DNA of 64,000 nt, from assembly GCF_014202765.1 (NCBI RefSeq), contig NZ_JACHHN010000003.1:535771-599770 (forward strand), read 5' to 3'. The notes beneath the pieces were generated by a model that worked only from the letters and a program-made list of their open reading frames with translations, did not search any database and was not told where the DNA came from. This DNA is from Silvimonas terrae. Its GTDB lineage: Bacteria; Pseudomonadota; Gammaproteobacteria; Burkholderiales; Chitinibacteraceae. Numbering within the stretch: the stretch's first letter is position 1; each line of letters starts with the position of its first letter. Both the position numbers and the translations under genes were made by a program. This document shows positions 1 to 8,815 of this stretch, piece by piece.

Positions 1-2015
1 ATGATGGCCAGCGTGGTCAGGGTGGCCAGCGCCGGCGGCAACATGATGCGCCAGGTCTGCCGGCGATAGCGCAGGCTGAGCACCGCAAACGCCAGCACAT
101 AAGCCCCGATCAGCACACGGGTGAGCAATTGCCGGTATTGCGCCATCAAGGCGGAGATTTCTGACACCTTGTCGACCCACACTACGCCTGGCGAGACAAT
201 CTGCCCCAGTTGGGCTGTGGTGACCCGATCATTGAGCCCTTGCAACAGCACCATACTGGCATAGCCATGATCCTGCTTGCCCAGCCACAGATAACCCGCG
301 GCAACGGCCGCAGGAGACTTGAACCAGGTCTCAAACGGCAGCAAGGGCACCGGCTTGCGTTGGTCCTGCAGCCAGTCCGGCGCCAGGCCAACCTGATCCG
401 CAATGTTCTCCAGCACGCCTGGTTTTTGCGCAATCTGGCGTTCAAACAGCGCTGCATTGCGCTGCTGCGCCGCTTGCGAGGGAATCCAGCGGGAGATTGC
501 CTCAGCCCCCGCCAGATGGCCGCTGACCATGAACGGCGCCAGTTTGTCGCGCAGGGCCTCTTCGCGCTGCAAGACTTCTTCTGGCGTAGCGCCACTGATA
601 ATGAACAACTGCGCCGGGCTGGGCAGCCCCATGACCCGGCCAATATCAATCTGTTCTGCCAGCAATTGCGGATCAATGCCCGAGAGCGCGCGGATATCGT
701 CATTCTGTTGCAGCCGGCTCAGCCCGAACACCACCGGCACGGCCAGCAGCGCCAGCCAGAACCAGCGCTTGCCCACGATACGCGGCCAGCGCGGCAGCCA
801 GCCGGCAATGGCCCGGCTGATGGCGGTGGAATGCAAGCCTTTGCGTTCCAGCAGCGGGAACCAGAGCATCACCGTCAGCCACGCGCCGATAATGCCGATC
901 ACGGCAAACGCCGCCATCTGCGCCAGCCCCGGAAACGGCGTCAGTGCCAGACCCAGATAGCCCAAAGACATGGTGGTGACGGCCAGCAACATGCTGGGCA
1001 GCAGCTTGCGATAACGCGCCGCCACGGGTTCGTGACTATCGATACCGGAGGCCAGCGCCAGCAAGCTGTAATCCACTGCCACGCCAACCAGGCTGGTGCC
1101 AAACACCAGGGTCAACATGTGGATATGGCCAAACCATTGCAGCACCAGCACCGCGCTGACAAGGCTCCCCACCAGCACCGACAGCGCCGCCAGCGCTACT
1201 GGCCGCACGCCACGGAACACCAGCAGCGCCAGCAAAATCACGCCCAGGGTCGAACCCGCGCCAATAGTGGACATCTCTGATTTGGCACTGCGTGCCGCTG
1301 TGGCCGCATGCAAAATCACGCCGGCGCGGCGTAACTGGATATCCGGATAGCGCGTCTTGAGTTTGGCGGCCGCCGCCTCCAGCCCACCCAGTACTTGTTC
1401 CTGCAAGCCCAACGAGAACGCGCTGCCATTGAGGGTGTACGGCAACACGATGTAAGTGATGCCATTGGCCGAGGCCCGCAACTGGCCCTCTTGCGGACGC
1501 ACCTTGTTGGCACCGGCCAGACTTTGCAGCCAGTCCGCATAGAAACCAAACGGATCATCTTTCCATGCCAGCGTGGCACCGGCCATGGGCGAGTACGCTG
1601 CGGCCAGCGCACGTTGCGGCCAATCCGTGCCGGATTGTTGCAGGGCGCTGGCATCGGCGGCGGATAGCAAGTTGCGGCGATACGGCGCATAAAACTGGCT
1701 GATGGCGGCGAGGGTTTCACCCAGCGGCTGGGCGGTCAACGGCAAGGGGGCAATCTCTGCCGCAAATTGATGCGCCGCCGCTGCGGCACGGTCTGGATCA
1801 GCACTGCCGATCATGAACACCAGATGGCGCTCGCCCTGTTTGGAGAGCGACTGCAGCGCGGTTTCCGCCATCGGGTTGCGCTGGTCACGCGGCAACAGCG
1901 CAAACAGATCGGTATCGACGCGTTGACCCAGCGTGCCGCTTTGCAGCAGCAACACCGCACCCAGTGCGATCACGATCAGCAGCCAGAGGCCGGCCAGAAC
2001 ACGGCTTAGTCGCAT
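1..2015 (-). CDS. MMPL-family exporter of the aryl polyene cluster (3' end cut off)
   Basis: This is an RND/MMPL-type inner-membrane protein, expected to move the lipid-linked pigment towards the outer membrane. I translated the minus strand from the ATG at 2015; the frame stays open to the left edge (about 671 codons), so the C-terminus is missing. The N-terminus MRLSRVLAGLWLLIVIALG is a membrane anchor, followed by QRVDTDLFALLP, typical of the start of the periplasmic porter domain. Near the window edge the frame reads as hydrophobic helix again (LTTLA). An RBS-like AGAGGGTGG precedes the start, 30 bp after the LolA-like gene. The context (thioesterase, LolA-like, MMPL) matches known APE clusters. 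The substrate is inferred. Confidence 0.82.
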   Translation of the reverse strand, partial: MRLSRVLAGLWLLIVIALGAVLLLQSGTLGQRVDTDLFALLPRDQRNPMAETALQSLSKQGERHLVFMIGSADPDRAAAAAHQFAAEIAPLPLTAQPLGETLAAISQFYAPYRRNLLSAADASALQQSGTDWPQRALAAAYSPMAGATLAWKDDPFGFYADWLQSLAGANKVRPQEGQLRASANGITYIVLPYTLNGSAFSLGLQEQVLGGLEAAAAKLKTRYPDIQLRRAGVILHAATAARSAKSEMSTIGAGSTLGVILLALLVFRGVRPVALAALSVLVGSLVSAVLVLQWFGHIHMLTLVFGTSLVGVAVDYSLLALASGIDSHEPVAARYRKLLPSMLLAVTTMSLGYLGLALTPFPGLAQMAAFAVIGIIGAWLTVMLWFPLLERKGLHSTAISRAIAGWLPRWPRIVGKRWFWLALLAVPVVFGLSRLQQNDDIRALSGIDPQLLAEQIDIGRVMGLPSPAQLFIISGATPEEVLQREEALRDKLAPFMVSGHLAGAEAISRWIPSQAAQQRNAALFERQIAQKPGVLENIADQVGLAPDWLQDQRKPVPLLPFETWFKSPAAVAAGYLWLGKQDHGYASMVLLQGLNDRVTTAQLGQIVSPGVVWVDKVSEISALMAQYRQLLTRVLIGAYVLAFAVLSLRYRRQTWRIMLPPALATLTTLAI

Positions 2016-2045
2016 GCCACCCTCTGCCGGAAATCAACGCGGGCG

Positions 2046-2648
2046 TTATTCAAAGTTTGCATTCTCGGCCGGGGTCAGGCTTTGCGCGGTGGTGACGTCA
2101 TGCATATCGATCTGCGTCACGTCGCCGCTGGCGGCGTTGAGCTGGATATGTTCCACCGTGCCCGCGCCGGTCAGCTGGATGCCGGAAATCAGTTTGGAAA
2201 GCGCCGCGTCTTTCGGGGTCAGCGCCAGTTTCCAGTTCTTGCCGCTGACATTGCCCTGAGCATTAAAGAGCTTGCCCAGCGCGGCTACATCCCCGGAGAA
2301 CAGCGAGAACAACAAACTACTGACCGTCTTGACCGTGGGTTCTTTGTCGCCAGACAGCTTCATCATGACCTGGTCGCCATTCTTTTGCAGAATCTCGCCG
2401 CGGGTGACACGCAAGGTGCTGGGGAAGGGTTTTTCCGCTTTCCAGATCACACCGCGTTGCTTGTCCACCAGAAACGACCCGGTGGCATTCAGCGGCTTTT
2501 TGACCCCGACCAACTGGCGGGACTGCGTAAACTGACCGTGAATGACTGGCGCATCAATCAGCTTGCCCTGAATATCCTTGAACAGGGCGTCATCGGCATG
2601 GGCCACACCCGCCACAAGGCAGGCGACAAAAATCAGGATGTGCTTCAC
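2046..2648 (-). CDS. LolA-like periplasmic carrier protein of the APE cluster
   Basis: This is an outer-membrane lipoprotein carrier (LolA)-like protein of about 200 aa, thought in APE clusters to shuttle the lipidated polyene across the periplasm. I choose the GTG at 2648 as start because it gives a clean signal peptide (VKHILIFVACLVAGVAHA) and a GTGA overlap with the thioesterase stop. An upstream in-frame start at 2699 would add 17 unlikely residues. The mature part has the LolA-type pattern of an extended beta sheet: GQFTQSRQLVG, then GSFLVDKQRGVIWKAEKPFP. It lies between the thioesterase and the MMPL exporter, which supports a transport role. Dedicated cargo rather than lipoproteins is an inference. 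Confidence 0.85.
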   Translation of the reverse strand: MKHILIFVACLVAGVAHADDALFKDIQGKLIDAPVIHGQFTQSRQLVGVKKPLNATGSFLVDKQRGVIWKAEKPFPSTLRVTRGEILQKNGDQVMMKLSGDKEPTVKTVSSLLFSLFSGDVAALGKLFNAQGNVSGKNWKLALTPKDAALSKLISGIQLTGAGTVEHIQLNAASGDVTQIDMHDVTTAQSLTPAENANFE

Positions 2649-3067
2649 GGGTGCGGTACTCCGAGTTTCTGGAACAGGATGGCGGGCGACACAAAACACA
2701 TTTCCTGTGTACTGACGTCCACCGCCACCTGGATGGTATGGCCACGGGTCAAGCGCTCGCCAGTGGCACTATCGCGGATTTCATAACGCACCTTGATGCG
2801 GTTTTCCCACTCGACTATGGCGGCGCTGATGGTGATGTTTTGCTGGTAGCGCAAAGGCTGGACATAGCGCACGTTCAGTTCGATCACCGGCCAGACAAAA
2901 CCGGACTCCCGCATGGCGGGAATATCGAAATCAAACGACTGGAACAACGCCGTACGGGCGTGTTCAAAATAACGCGCGTAGTTGCCATGCCAGACCACCT
3001 GCATGGGGTCCAGATCATGAAACGGGATGGTCAGCGTGACGCTGGCTTCATGAATGGGCTTGGTCAT
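2645..3067 (-). CDS. 4-hydroxybenzoyl-CoA-type acyl thioesterase (hotdog fold)
   Basis: This is a hotdog thioesterase of the YbgC/4-hydroxybenzoyl-CoA family, 140 aa. The start at 3067 gives MTKPIHEASVTLTIPFHDLD. The family signature is present: DLDPMQVVWHGNYARYFE, with the catalytic-type Asp in 'DPMQVVWHGNY'. It overlaps the ammonia-lyase stop by 20 bp and hands over to the LolA-like gene by a 4-bp overlap, so it is translationally coupled. In APE clusters such an enzyme could release or edit thioester intermediates on the acyl carrier proteins. The exact substrate cannot be read from sequence. Confidence 0.87.
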   Translation of the reverse strand: MTKPIHEASVTLTIPFHDLDPMQVVWHGNYARYFEHARTALFQSFDFDIPAMRESGFVWPVIELNVRYVQPLRYQQNITISAAIVEWENRIKVRYEIRDSATGERLTRGHTIQVAVDVSTQEMCFVSPAILFQKLGVPHP

Positions 3068-4595
3068 ACATGCTCCATGCTTGCCCATCAATTTTGCGCA
3101 TGAGTTGGCGCAACAACGGTTCCAGCGCCACATCTTCATCGATAAAGGCGATGTCTTGTTCCAGCTCGCGCACAAAGGCGGCGGCACCAGCGCCCAGTTG
3201 TACCGTGGCACCGCCTTCGCGTGCACGCAATTGCACGCCCTGGCGCACGGTGATCAGCATGGCGGCCAGCACTTGTTCGGTCAGTTGCAACACGCGCAGG
3301 CAATCACGCGCGGCAATCGTGCCCATGCTGACTTTGTCCTGGTTATGGCATTCGGTCGATCTTGAGAACACCGAAGCCGGCATGGTCAGTTTGAGTGCCT
3401 CCGCCGTCCAGGCCGAAACCGAAATCTGCAGCGCCTTCAAACCATGATTGATGGCTGCGCGCGGGCCGGTGGCGCCAGAAAGATTTGCCGGCAGGCCGTG
3501 GTTGTAGCGGGCATCGACCAGCAGCGCCATCTGGCGATCCAGCAAATCGGCCACATTGGCGACCAGGTTTTTCAGGCTGTCCATGGCAAACGCAATATGG
3601 CCGCCATAGAAATGACCGCCATGCAGCAAACGCATTTCCTGCGGATCGATCAGCGGGTTGTCGTTGGCGCTGTTGAGTTCATTCTCAATGGTGCTGCGCA
3701 AGAACGGCAGCGCGTCCTCCAGCACACCAATCACGTGCGGCGCACAGCGCAGCGAATACCGGTCTTGCAAGCGTTGTTCGCTGCCAATGTCCGAGATATC
3801 TGCACGCAAACGTGCCGCGACGCGTTGCTGACCCGGGTGCGGCTTGGCAGCAAACAGCGCTTCGTCAAAGTGGTAAGCATTGCCCGCCGCCGTAGCCACA
3901 GCCAGCGCGGTGATGCGGGTGGCCATGTCTGAAACATAACGCGCTTTGTCCCACGCCAGACAGGCCAGCGCGGTCATCACCGCCGTGCCATTCATCATGG
4001 CCAGGCCTTCTTTGGGGCGCAGCCTGAGCGGTTCCAGGCCAGCGGCTTGCAAGGCCGTGGCGGCGCTCATCAGTTCATCCTGCACCACCACGTCGCGCTC
4101 GCCACACATGGCGGCGACCACATAAGAGAGCGGAGTCAGATCGCCACTGGCGCCCACCGAGCCCTCAGCCGGCACGCGCGGCAAAATGTCGTGCGTGATC
4201 AGCGCGGTAAGTTGTTGCAGCAAACCCATGCTGACGCCGGAATACCCACGGGTCAGCGAGGCCAGTCGCGCCGCCAAGATGGCGCGGGTTTGCGGCGGAT
4301 TGAAATACTCCCCCAGGCCGCAACCGTGGTAGGTATACAGATGGTGCGGCAGTTCGCTCACCAGATCCATCGGAATACCCACGGTGCAAGAGTCCCCGTA
4401 GCCGGTGGTGACGCCGTAGATTTGCCCTTCCTCTTCCAGCAGGCGATCCAGATACTGCGCGCCCGCGCTGATGCGCTGGGTAAAGGCAGCATCGGTATCC
4501 AGCCGGGCGGCGGCAGTGCGGCGGGACAACGCCACGATGTCTTCAATACAAAGCCGGGCCGGACCAAATACCACGGTGCGAGTAGAAAGCGTCAT
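3048..4595 (-). CDS. MIO-type aromatic amino acid ammonia-lyase (HAL/PAL/TAL family)
   Basis: This 515-aa lyase removes ammonia from an aromatic amino acid, probably supplying the aryl starter acid of the polyene. The self-forming MIO cofactor triad Ala-Ser-Gly is at residues 149-151 (EGSVGASGDLTPLSY), and the catalytic Tyr is Tyr60 (IYGVTTGYGDS). The later motif HNQDKVSMG resembles the aromatic lyases (PAL/TAL) more than histidine lyases, which usually carry a QEDHVSM-like motif. His90 in TYHGCG sits where tyrosine-preferring enzymes carry His, so tyrosine is a plausible substrate. The start at 4595 overlaps the upstream acyltransferase stop as TGATG. An upstream extension would overlap the acyltransferase heavily and is rejected. 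Confidence 0.9.
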   Translation of the reverse strand: MTLSTRTVVFGPARLCIEDIVALSRRTAAARLDTDAAFTQRISAGAQYLDRLLEEEGQIYGVTTGYGDSCTVGIPMDLVSELPHHLYTYHGCGLGEYFNPPQTRAILAARLASLTRGYSGVSMGLLQQLTALITHDILPRVPAEGSVGASGDLTPLSYVVAAMCGERDVVVQDELMSAATALQAAGLEPLRLRPKEGLAMMNGTAVMTALACLAWDKARYVSDMATRITALAVATAAGNAYHFDEALFAAKPHPGQQRVAARLRADISDIGSEQRLQDRYSLRCAPHVIGVLEDALPFLRSTIENELNSANDNPLIDPQEMRLLHGGHFYGGHIAFAMDSLKNLVANVADLLDRQMALLVDARYNHGLPANLSGATGPRAAINHGLKALQISVSAWTAEALKLTMPASVFSRSTECHNQDKVSMGTIAARDCLRVLQLTEQVLAAMLITVRQGVQLRAREGGATVQLGAGAAAFVRELEQDIAFIDEDVALEPLLRQLMRKIDGQAWSMYDQAHS

Positions 4596-5536
4596 CAGGC
4601 GTGGGCCTCTTGAGTGCGGGCCTGTGCCCAGAATGGATAGAAATTGAACCATTGCAGCGGCGCCAGTTGACACTCTTGAGCCAGCAGGTCCGCGTATTGT
4701 TGCGCCAGTTGGCTCACCATGACCATGCGGTTTTGCCGCGGCAGGCTGACGGCGTCGGCCATTTTGGCAATGGTGATATGGGTTTCGGTGGCACGCTTGC
4801 TGGCAATCACCGCAAACACCGGACATTTGAGGATGGCGGCAATCATATATGGCCCCACCGGCAATTGCGCAGGTGCGCCGAGAAACGAAACCGGCACGGA
4901 GCGGCCCTGGTCTGACACCGGAATCCGGTCCCCGGCGATCACAATGAATTCGCCACGCGCCACACGTTCCGCCAGCAATACGGCGGTGGCCGATGACAAA
5001 TCTGTTACCTGGATCAGATCAACCTGGCTGCCCGGTGCCAGCTCCCGCATCAGGCGGTTGAACTGCTGGGCATGCCGGGTGTGCGTAAAAATGGTGAGTT
5101 TAAGGGTCGCCCGCCGTTGTTTGGCCAATGCGCGGCACAGCTCGAAATTGCCAATGTGCGAGGCCACCATCACCCCGCCCTGCCCGGCTTCCAGCATCTC
5201 GATCAGGGGCTCGCCGCCTTGTACCACGACATTGCCAATGCGCTCCGGCGCACTCCACACCAGCAGCTTGTCCAGCAGCGTCTCGGCAAACGCGCCAAAG
5301 TGCCGCAGCACGTTCAGCAGGGTGGGTTGCGGGCTTTGGCCGCCGGTGTACTGATGCAACTGGGCCAGATATTCCCGCGAGGAGGTGCGCGCGATGGCCC
5401 GGGTAGCAACATACCAGGCCAGCACCGGATACAGCGCAATCCGGAACGGCCAGCGGCCCAGCCAGCGATAGACGGTAAACAGGAATTTCATGCCGGAGAC
5501 AAACCCGGCTTCCCCCATGCGCGCCCAATGCATCAT
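4595..5536 (-). CDS. LpxL/HtrB-like lipid acyltransferase
   Basis: This 313-aa protein belongs to the lysophospholipid/lauroyl acyltransferase family related to LpxL/HtrB. It has an N-terminal membrane segment (FLFTVYRWLGRWPFRIALYP) and the H-x4-E acyltransferase motif in ASHIGNFELCRA, and later AGDRIPVSDQGR resembles the family's second substrate-binding block. The start ATGATG at 5536 overlaps the glycosyltransferase stop (ATGA). In APE clusters such enzymes are thought to attach the polyene or an acyl chain to a lipid carrier. It is the second acyltransferase here, besides the PlsC-like one at 9057-9836. Confidence 0.85.
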   Translation of the reverse strand: MMHWARMGEAGFVSGMKFLFTVYRWLGRWPFRIALYPVLAWYVATRAIARTSSREYLAQLHQYTGGQSPQPTLLNVLRHFGAFAETLLDKLLVWSAPERIGNVVVQGGEPLIEMLEAGQGGVMVASHIGNFELCRALAKQRRATLKLTIFTHTRHAQQFNRLMRELAPGSQVDLIQVTDLSSATAVLLAERVARGEFIVIAGDRIPVSDQGRSVPVSFLGAPAQLPVGPYMIAAILKCPVFAVIASKRATETHITIAKMADAVSLPRQNRMVMVSQLAQQYADLLAQECQLAPLQWFNFYPFWAQARTQEAHA

Positions 5537-6285
5537 GCTCTCCGCATGGCCGCACGGCCGGTGACAAGGCGCCACAGCAAGGCCGGCAGGCGCGGCAACA
5601 TGCCAAAGAACAAGCGGGTATGCATAACACTGATCAGCACGTTGTCGCGCCACAGATCAAAGTGCGAAACGCCATCGATCGGGTAGCTGACGTGCACCGG
5701 CACGTTGATGATGGGCACGTTGCGCCAGTCCAGCCGGACCAGGATTTCTGCATCAAAATCCATGCGCAGGCCGATATGCACGCGGTTGATCAGCGCCAGC
5801 GTCGGGGCCAGCGGATACACGCGCAGGCCGCACATGGAATCCTTGATGCGCAACGAGAGCGTGTTGATCCACACCCAGATATGCGTGGCGTAACGCCCAT
5901 ACAAACGCGAACGCGGCACGGACTCGTCATACACCGGGTAACCGGCAATGATGGCTTCCGGGTGTTGCTGCGCCAGCGCAATCACCGGCGGCAGGTCAGC
6001 AATGTCATGCTGCCCATCTGAATCAATCTGCAGCGCATGGGTATAACCCAGTTCAGCCGCCAGCCGCATGCCGGTCATGACCGCCGCGCCCTTGCCTTGA
6101 TTGATCTCGTGCCGGGACAAGGTCACGCCGGCTTGCAAAGCCAGTTCGTCCAGCACCGCTGCGCATGCCGGCGTGCTGCCGTCATCAACCAGCACCACCG
6201 GCAGCGCCAGTTGGCGGATGGCGCTGACCACATGGCCAATGGCGTGTTCGTGGTTGTAAACGGGGATGACCACACACAGTTTCAT
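5533..6285 (-). CDS. Family 2 glycosyltransferase of the APE cluster
   Basis: This 250-aa GT-A glycosyltransferase uses an activated sugar donor. The N-terminus KLCVVIPVYNHEHAIGHVV is the GT2 nucleotide-binding start; VLVDDGS and the DxD-like metal site QIDSDGQHD are intact. The C-terminal part has hydrophobic and basic stretches (NVLISVMHTRLFFGMLPRLP) that may lie on the membrane. It overlaps the ligase-dehydratase gene by 4 bp and the LpxL-like gene by 4 bp. Dolichol-phosphate mannosyltransferase-like proteins of this kind recur in APE clusters. Sugar and acceptor are not known. Confidence 0.87.
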   Translation of the reverse strand: MKLCVVIPVYNHEHAIGHVVSAIRQLALPVVLVDDGSTPACAAVLDELALQAGVTLSRHEINQGKGAAVMTGMRLAAELGYTHALQIDSDGQHDIADLPPVIALAQQHPEAIIAGYPVYDESVPRSRLYGRYATHIWVWINTLSLRIKDSMCGLRVYPLAPTLALINRVHIGLRMDFDAEILVRLDWRNVPIINVPVHVSYPIDGVSHFDLWRDNVLISVMHTRLFFGMLPRLPALLWRLVTGRAAMRRA

Positions 6286-7976
6286 GCGGCGGCCCCAAAT
6301 ACGATACGGCCACTGGAATGCATGCGCTCGCCGGTGGAATAACTGAAATTAAGCTGCTGTTTATCGGCGCGGTATCGCAGCGTCAGCGTGACCTGGGCAT
6401 CCGGCAGGATTACATGCTGGAACTTGATGGCATCCATGCCTTTGAAGGCGGGCGGCATCTCGAACAGGGTGCGGGCAAAATGTACGGCCCAGTGTAATTG
6501 CGCGACGCCGGGCAATACGGCCGCCTGACGAAAATGCCCTTCAAAATGCGCCAGGTCCGGGTCAATCAGCAGCGTCAGGACGGTGGCGTCGTCCAGTTGC
6601 TGCGTCGCTGCCACCTGCGGCAGACGCGGTTTTTCAAACAACATGCGGACATCCTGTTCTGTCGTCTTGCCCATGCGGGTTTGCGGCAAGGCGTCGATAA
6701 ACCGCCAGCGCCGGGGCAAGCCGACCCGTTCAATACTTTGGGCCAACACGCTGCGCAAGTGCTGCACCAGCGTGTTGCGGCCACTGTCTTGCAGCTGCAC
6801 GCGCCCGGCGTCTGACAGGACCAGTGCGGCCCCCAGCTCCACGCGTGCGCCTTCCAGCACCACCACCCGGGCTTCGGCAACCAGCCCGGTCGCCAGCAGG
6901 GCGGCTTCCAGTGCGGTCAGGGAAATGCGTTTTTCTTCAATCTTGGCAATCCGGTCAGCCCGCCCCAGCAAGTAGAAACGGCCGTCAGCCTCAAAGCGCA
7001 CGCGGTCTGCGGTCGCAAACCAGGCGTGATCAGGCAAATAAGGGGAGCGCAATTGCAGCAGACCGTCTTCAGTCGGCGCAACTTCGACCCCCGGCAAGGG
7101 CAGCCAGGGGTGCTCCGGGTGATCCCGCCAGGCAATGCCGCCGGTTTCCGAGCTACCAAAAATCTCGCGCGTGGCCAGCCCCGTGCGTTCACGCAAGGCC
7201 AGCGAGGCCGTAGCGGGCAACGGCCCACCGGAGGAGAACACCGCCTGGCCACGTGCGGCAAAGGCGGTCAGATCAAGATGCTCTGGCAGGCGCTTGAGCA
7301 AGGCCGGGCTGCTGACCAGCACCAGCGGTGCGGTGCCGGGCGCGCGCGACAATTCTTCCGGAAAAGTCATCATCTGCGCGGCAAAGGGGCGGCCACTGAC
7401 CAGCGGCCAGATAATCCGGAACAGCAAGCCATACAGATGTTGCTGCGATACGGTGGCAATGACGAGGGCGTCTGGCGCAATGTGCTGACCGAATACGCTC
7501 TCTTGCGCGCGCATTTCATCATCCAGTTGAGCCAGCTTTTTCGGGATGCGCCCCGGTTCCCCGGTCGAGCCCGACGTAAAGACATCCACGGCACGCATGG
7601 CCGGGTCCAGCGAGGCCAGCGGCACGGGCGCAGCCTCTTGCCAGCCAGGCAGATCAGCGTCGGCAAAATCGCCCGCCAGCGCCACGCTGAGCGCCTTGAC
7701 GCGCGCGGTGGTCACCGGGGTGTTATCCCCTGGCAAAATCACGCAGCGACCGGCATGCCAGGCGCCCAGTAACCAGACACAACATTGATAACAATCTGCG
7801 CTGTAGACCGCGATATCGCCAGCCGGCAAGGCGGCAATCGCCCCGGCCGCGCGGGCGACATCCTGCCGCCATTGACCCCGACAAATGATCTCTGCGCCAC
7901 GCCACGCCAGTGGCAGGTCATCCGCGCCGGCCAGTGCGCCATTCACCAGGCTGAAGCTGCTCAAGTGCTCACGCAT
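6282..7976 (-). CDS. Fused acyl-CoA/ACP ligase and hotdog dehydratase
   Basis: This 564-aa protein joins two activities. Residues 1 to about 450 are an AMP-forming acyl ligase: the phosphate-binding loop VFTSGSTGEPGRIPKK, then IFGSSETGGIAWR, then LLGRADRIAKIEEKRIS and a C-terminal lysine region (TRMGKTT). The last ~110 residues form a FabA/FabZ-like hotdog domain with HFEGHFRQAAVLPGVAQLHW. The ligase would activate the aryl acid and load it on a carrier protein; the hotdog domain would dehydrate beta-hydroxyacyl intermediates. In several described APE clusters these are two separate genes (ApeH- and ApeI-like). Its start overlaps the upstream membrane-protein gene by 8 bp. Confidence 0.88.
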   Translation of the reverse strand: MREHLSSFSLVNGALAGADDLPLAWRGAEIICRGQWRQDVARAAGAIAALPAGDIAVYSADCYQCCVWLLGAWHAGRCVILPGDNTPVTTARVKALSVALAGDFADADLPGWQEAAPVPLASLDPAMRAVDVFTSGSTGEPGRIPKKLAQLDDEMRAQESVFGQHIAPDALVIATVSQQHLYGLLFRIIWPLVSGRPFAAQMMTFPEELSRAPGTAPLVLVSSPALLKRLPEHLDLTAFAARGQAVFSSGGPLPATASLALRERTGLATREIFGSSETGGIAWRDHPEHPWLPLPGVEVAPTEDGLLQLRSPYLPDHAWFATADRVRFEADGRFYLLGRADRIAKIEEKRISLTALEAALLATGLVAEARVVVLEGARVELGAALVLSDAGRVQLQDSGRNTLVQHLRSVLAQSIERVGLPRRWRFIDALPQTRMGKTTEQDVRMLFEKPRLPQVAATQQLDDATVLTLLIDPDLAHFEGHFRQAAVLPGVAQLHWAVHFARTLFEMPPAFKGMDAIKFQHVILPDAQVTLTLRYRADKQQLNFSYSTGERMHSSGRIVFGAAA

Positions 7977-8499
7977 GACGACGCACCCGCTGGCGAATCA
8001 ACCACTCGCCCCCCAGCATCAGCCCCATCAAGACATAAGCAATCATGCCGTTGTAGATGGACCACACGCGCACATTGCCGTATAGCACGGTCGCCAGCGC
8101 CAGCGTGCCGTTCACAACAAAAAAACAGCACCAGGCCACGGTCACGCGGCGGGTATAACGCACGCCGGACTCGGGCAGGTCAGGTTCAGTCAATCGGGCA
8201 ATCCGTTCAATCATGGTTTGGGGCGCTTTCAGGCTCAGCGCAAAGACAATCAGCATGGCAAGGTTGACCAGCACCGGATACAGACGCACCGGCAGGTCTG
8301 AGCGCAGCAGTACGGCCAGCACGCCGAACACGGCGGCGGCGGGCGCCAGCCAGGACAGGCCCGGCAGCAAGGCGCGCCGGCGCCAGGCAAACGGGATCAG
8401 CGTGAGGCCAATCAGCCACAGCGGCCAGCCCAGTGCATGAAACAACCAGAACAGCGCGGGAATGATCAGGCCGGCAAGCGCGGCAAGCCAGGCAGGCAT
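7969..8499 (-). CDS. Small integral membrane protein of the APE cluster (COG4648-like)
   Basis: This 176-aa protein has around five to six hydrophobic segments (for example AALAGLIIPALFWLFHALGW and PAAAVFGVLAVLL) separated by short charged loops. I recognise it as the conserved membrane protein usually found between the acyl carrier proteins and the acyl ligase in aryl polyene clusters; its function is unknown. A conserved-looking loop reads LTEPDLPESGVRYTRRVTVAWC. It starts 17 bp after the ACP stop and its end overlaps the ligase start, so it is in the same transcript. The family assignment rests on context and hydropathy. Confidence 0.78.
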   Translation of the reverse strand: MPAWLAALAGLIIPALFWLFHALGWPLWLIGLTLIPFAWRRRALLPGLSWLAPAAAVFGVLAVLLRSDLPVRLYPVLVNLAMLIVFALSLKAPQTMIERIARLTEPDLPESGVRYTRRVTVAWCCFFVVNGTLALATVLYGNVRVWSIYNGMIAYVLMGLMLGGEWLIRQRVRRHA

Positions 8500-8516
8500 T
8501 GGAGCGTACAGCCGGC

Positions 8517-8762
8517 TTAAGTGTGGATCAGGCCGTAGACGGCTTCGACCACGTCGTTGATCGTGCGTACGGACTTGAACGCCTCTGGCTGCATGCGTTT
8601 GCCCGTCACTTGCTTGAGTTTCACGATCAGGTCGACGGCGTCGATGCTGTCGATATCCAGGTCTTCGTACAGGCGGGCCTCGGGCGTGATGCGTTCCGGG
8701 CTGATTTCAAACGATTCGACCAGATCTTTGGCGATCCAGTTATAGATTTCATCTTTGGTCAT
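8517..8762 (-). CDS. Acyl carrier protein 1 of the APE cluster
   Basis: This 81-aa acyl carrier protein carries the growing polyene on a phosphopantetheine arm. The attachment serine is in the DIDSIDAVDLIVKL motif. I choose the ATG at 8762 (MTKDEIYNWIAKD) because AAGGA lies seven bases upstream; an in-frame start 15 bp further up has no such site. It is the second of two adjacent ACP genes, as in other APE clusters, where the two carriers have different roles. Which one takes starter and which extender units cannot be told here. Confidence 0.9.
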   Translation of the reverse strand: MTKDEIYNWIAKDLVESFEISPERITPEARLYEDLDIDSIDAVDLIVKLKQVTGKRMQPEAFKSVRTINDVVEAVYGLIHT

Positions 8763-8815
8763 GTCTGCATCCTTCATGCGGTATCGCGCGGCAAGCGCGG
8801 CTGTACGGGCTGGGC

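Noticed and set aside
210..1280. A 356-codon plus-strand frame near the left edge
   Set aside because: It lies opposite the MMPL exporter, whose frame is open from 2015 to the edge and reads as membrane protein; the plus-strand product is rich in His and Gln and unlike a real protein.
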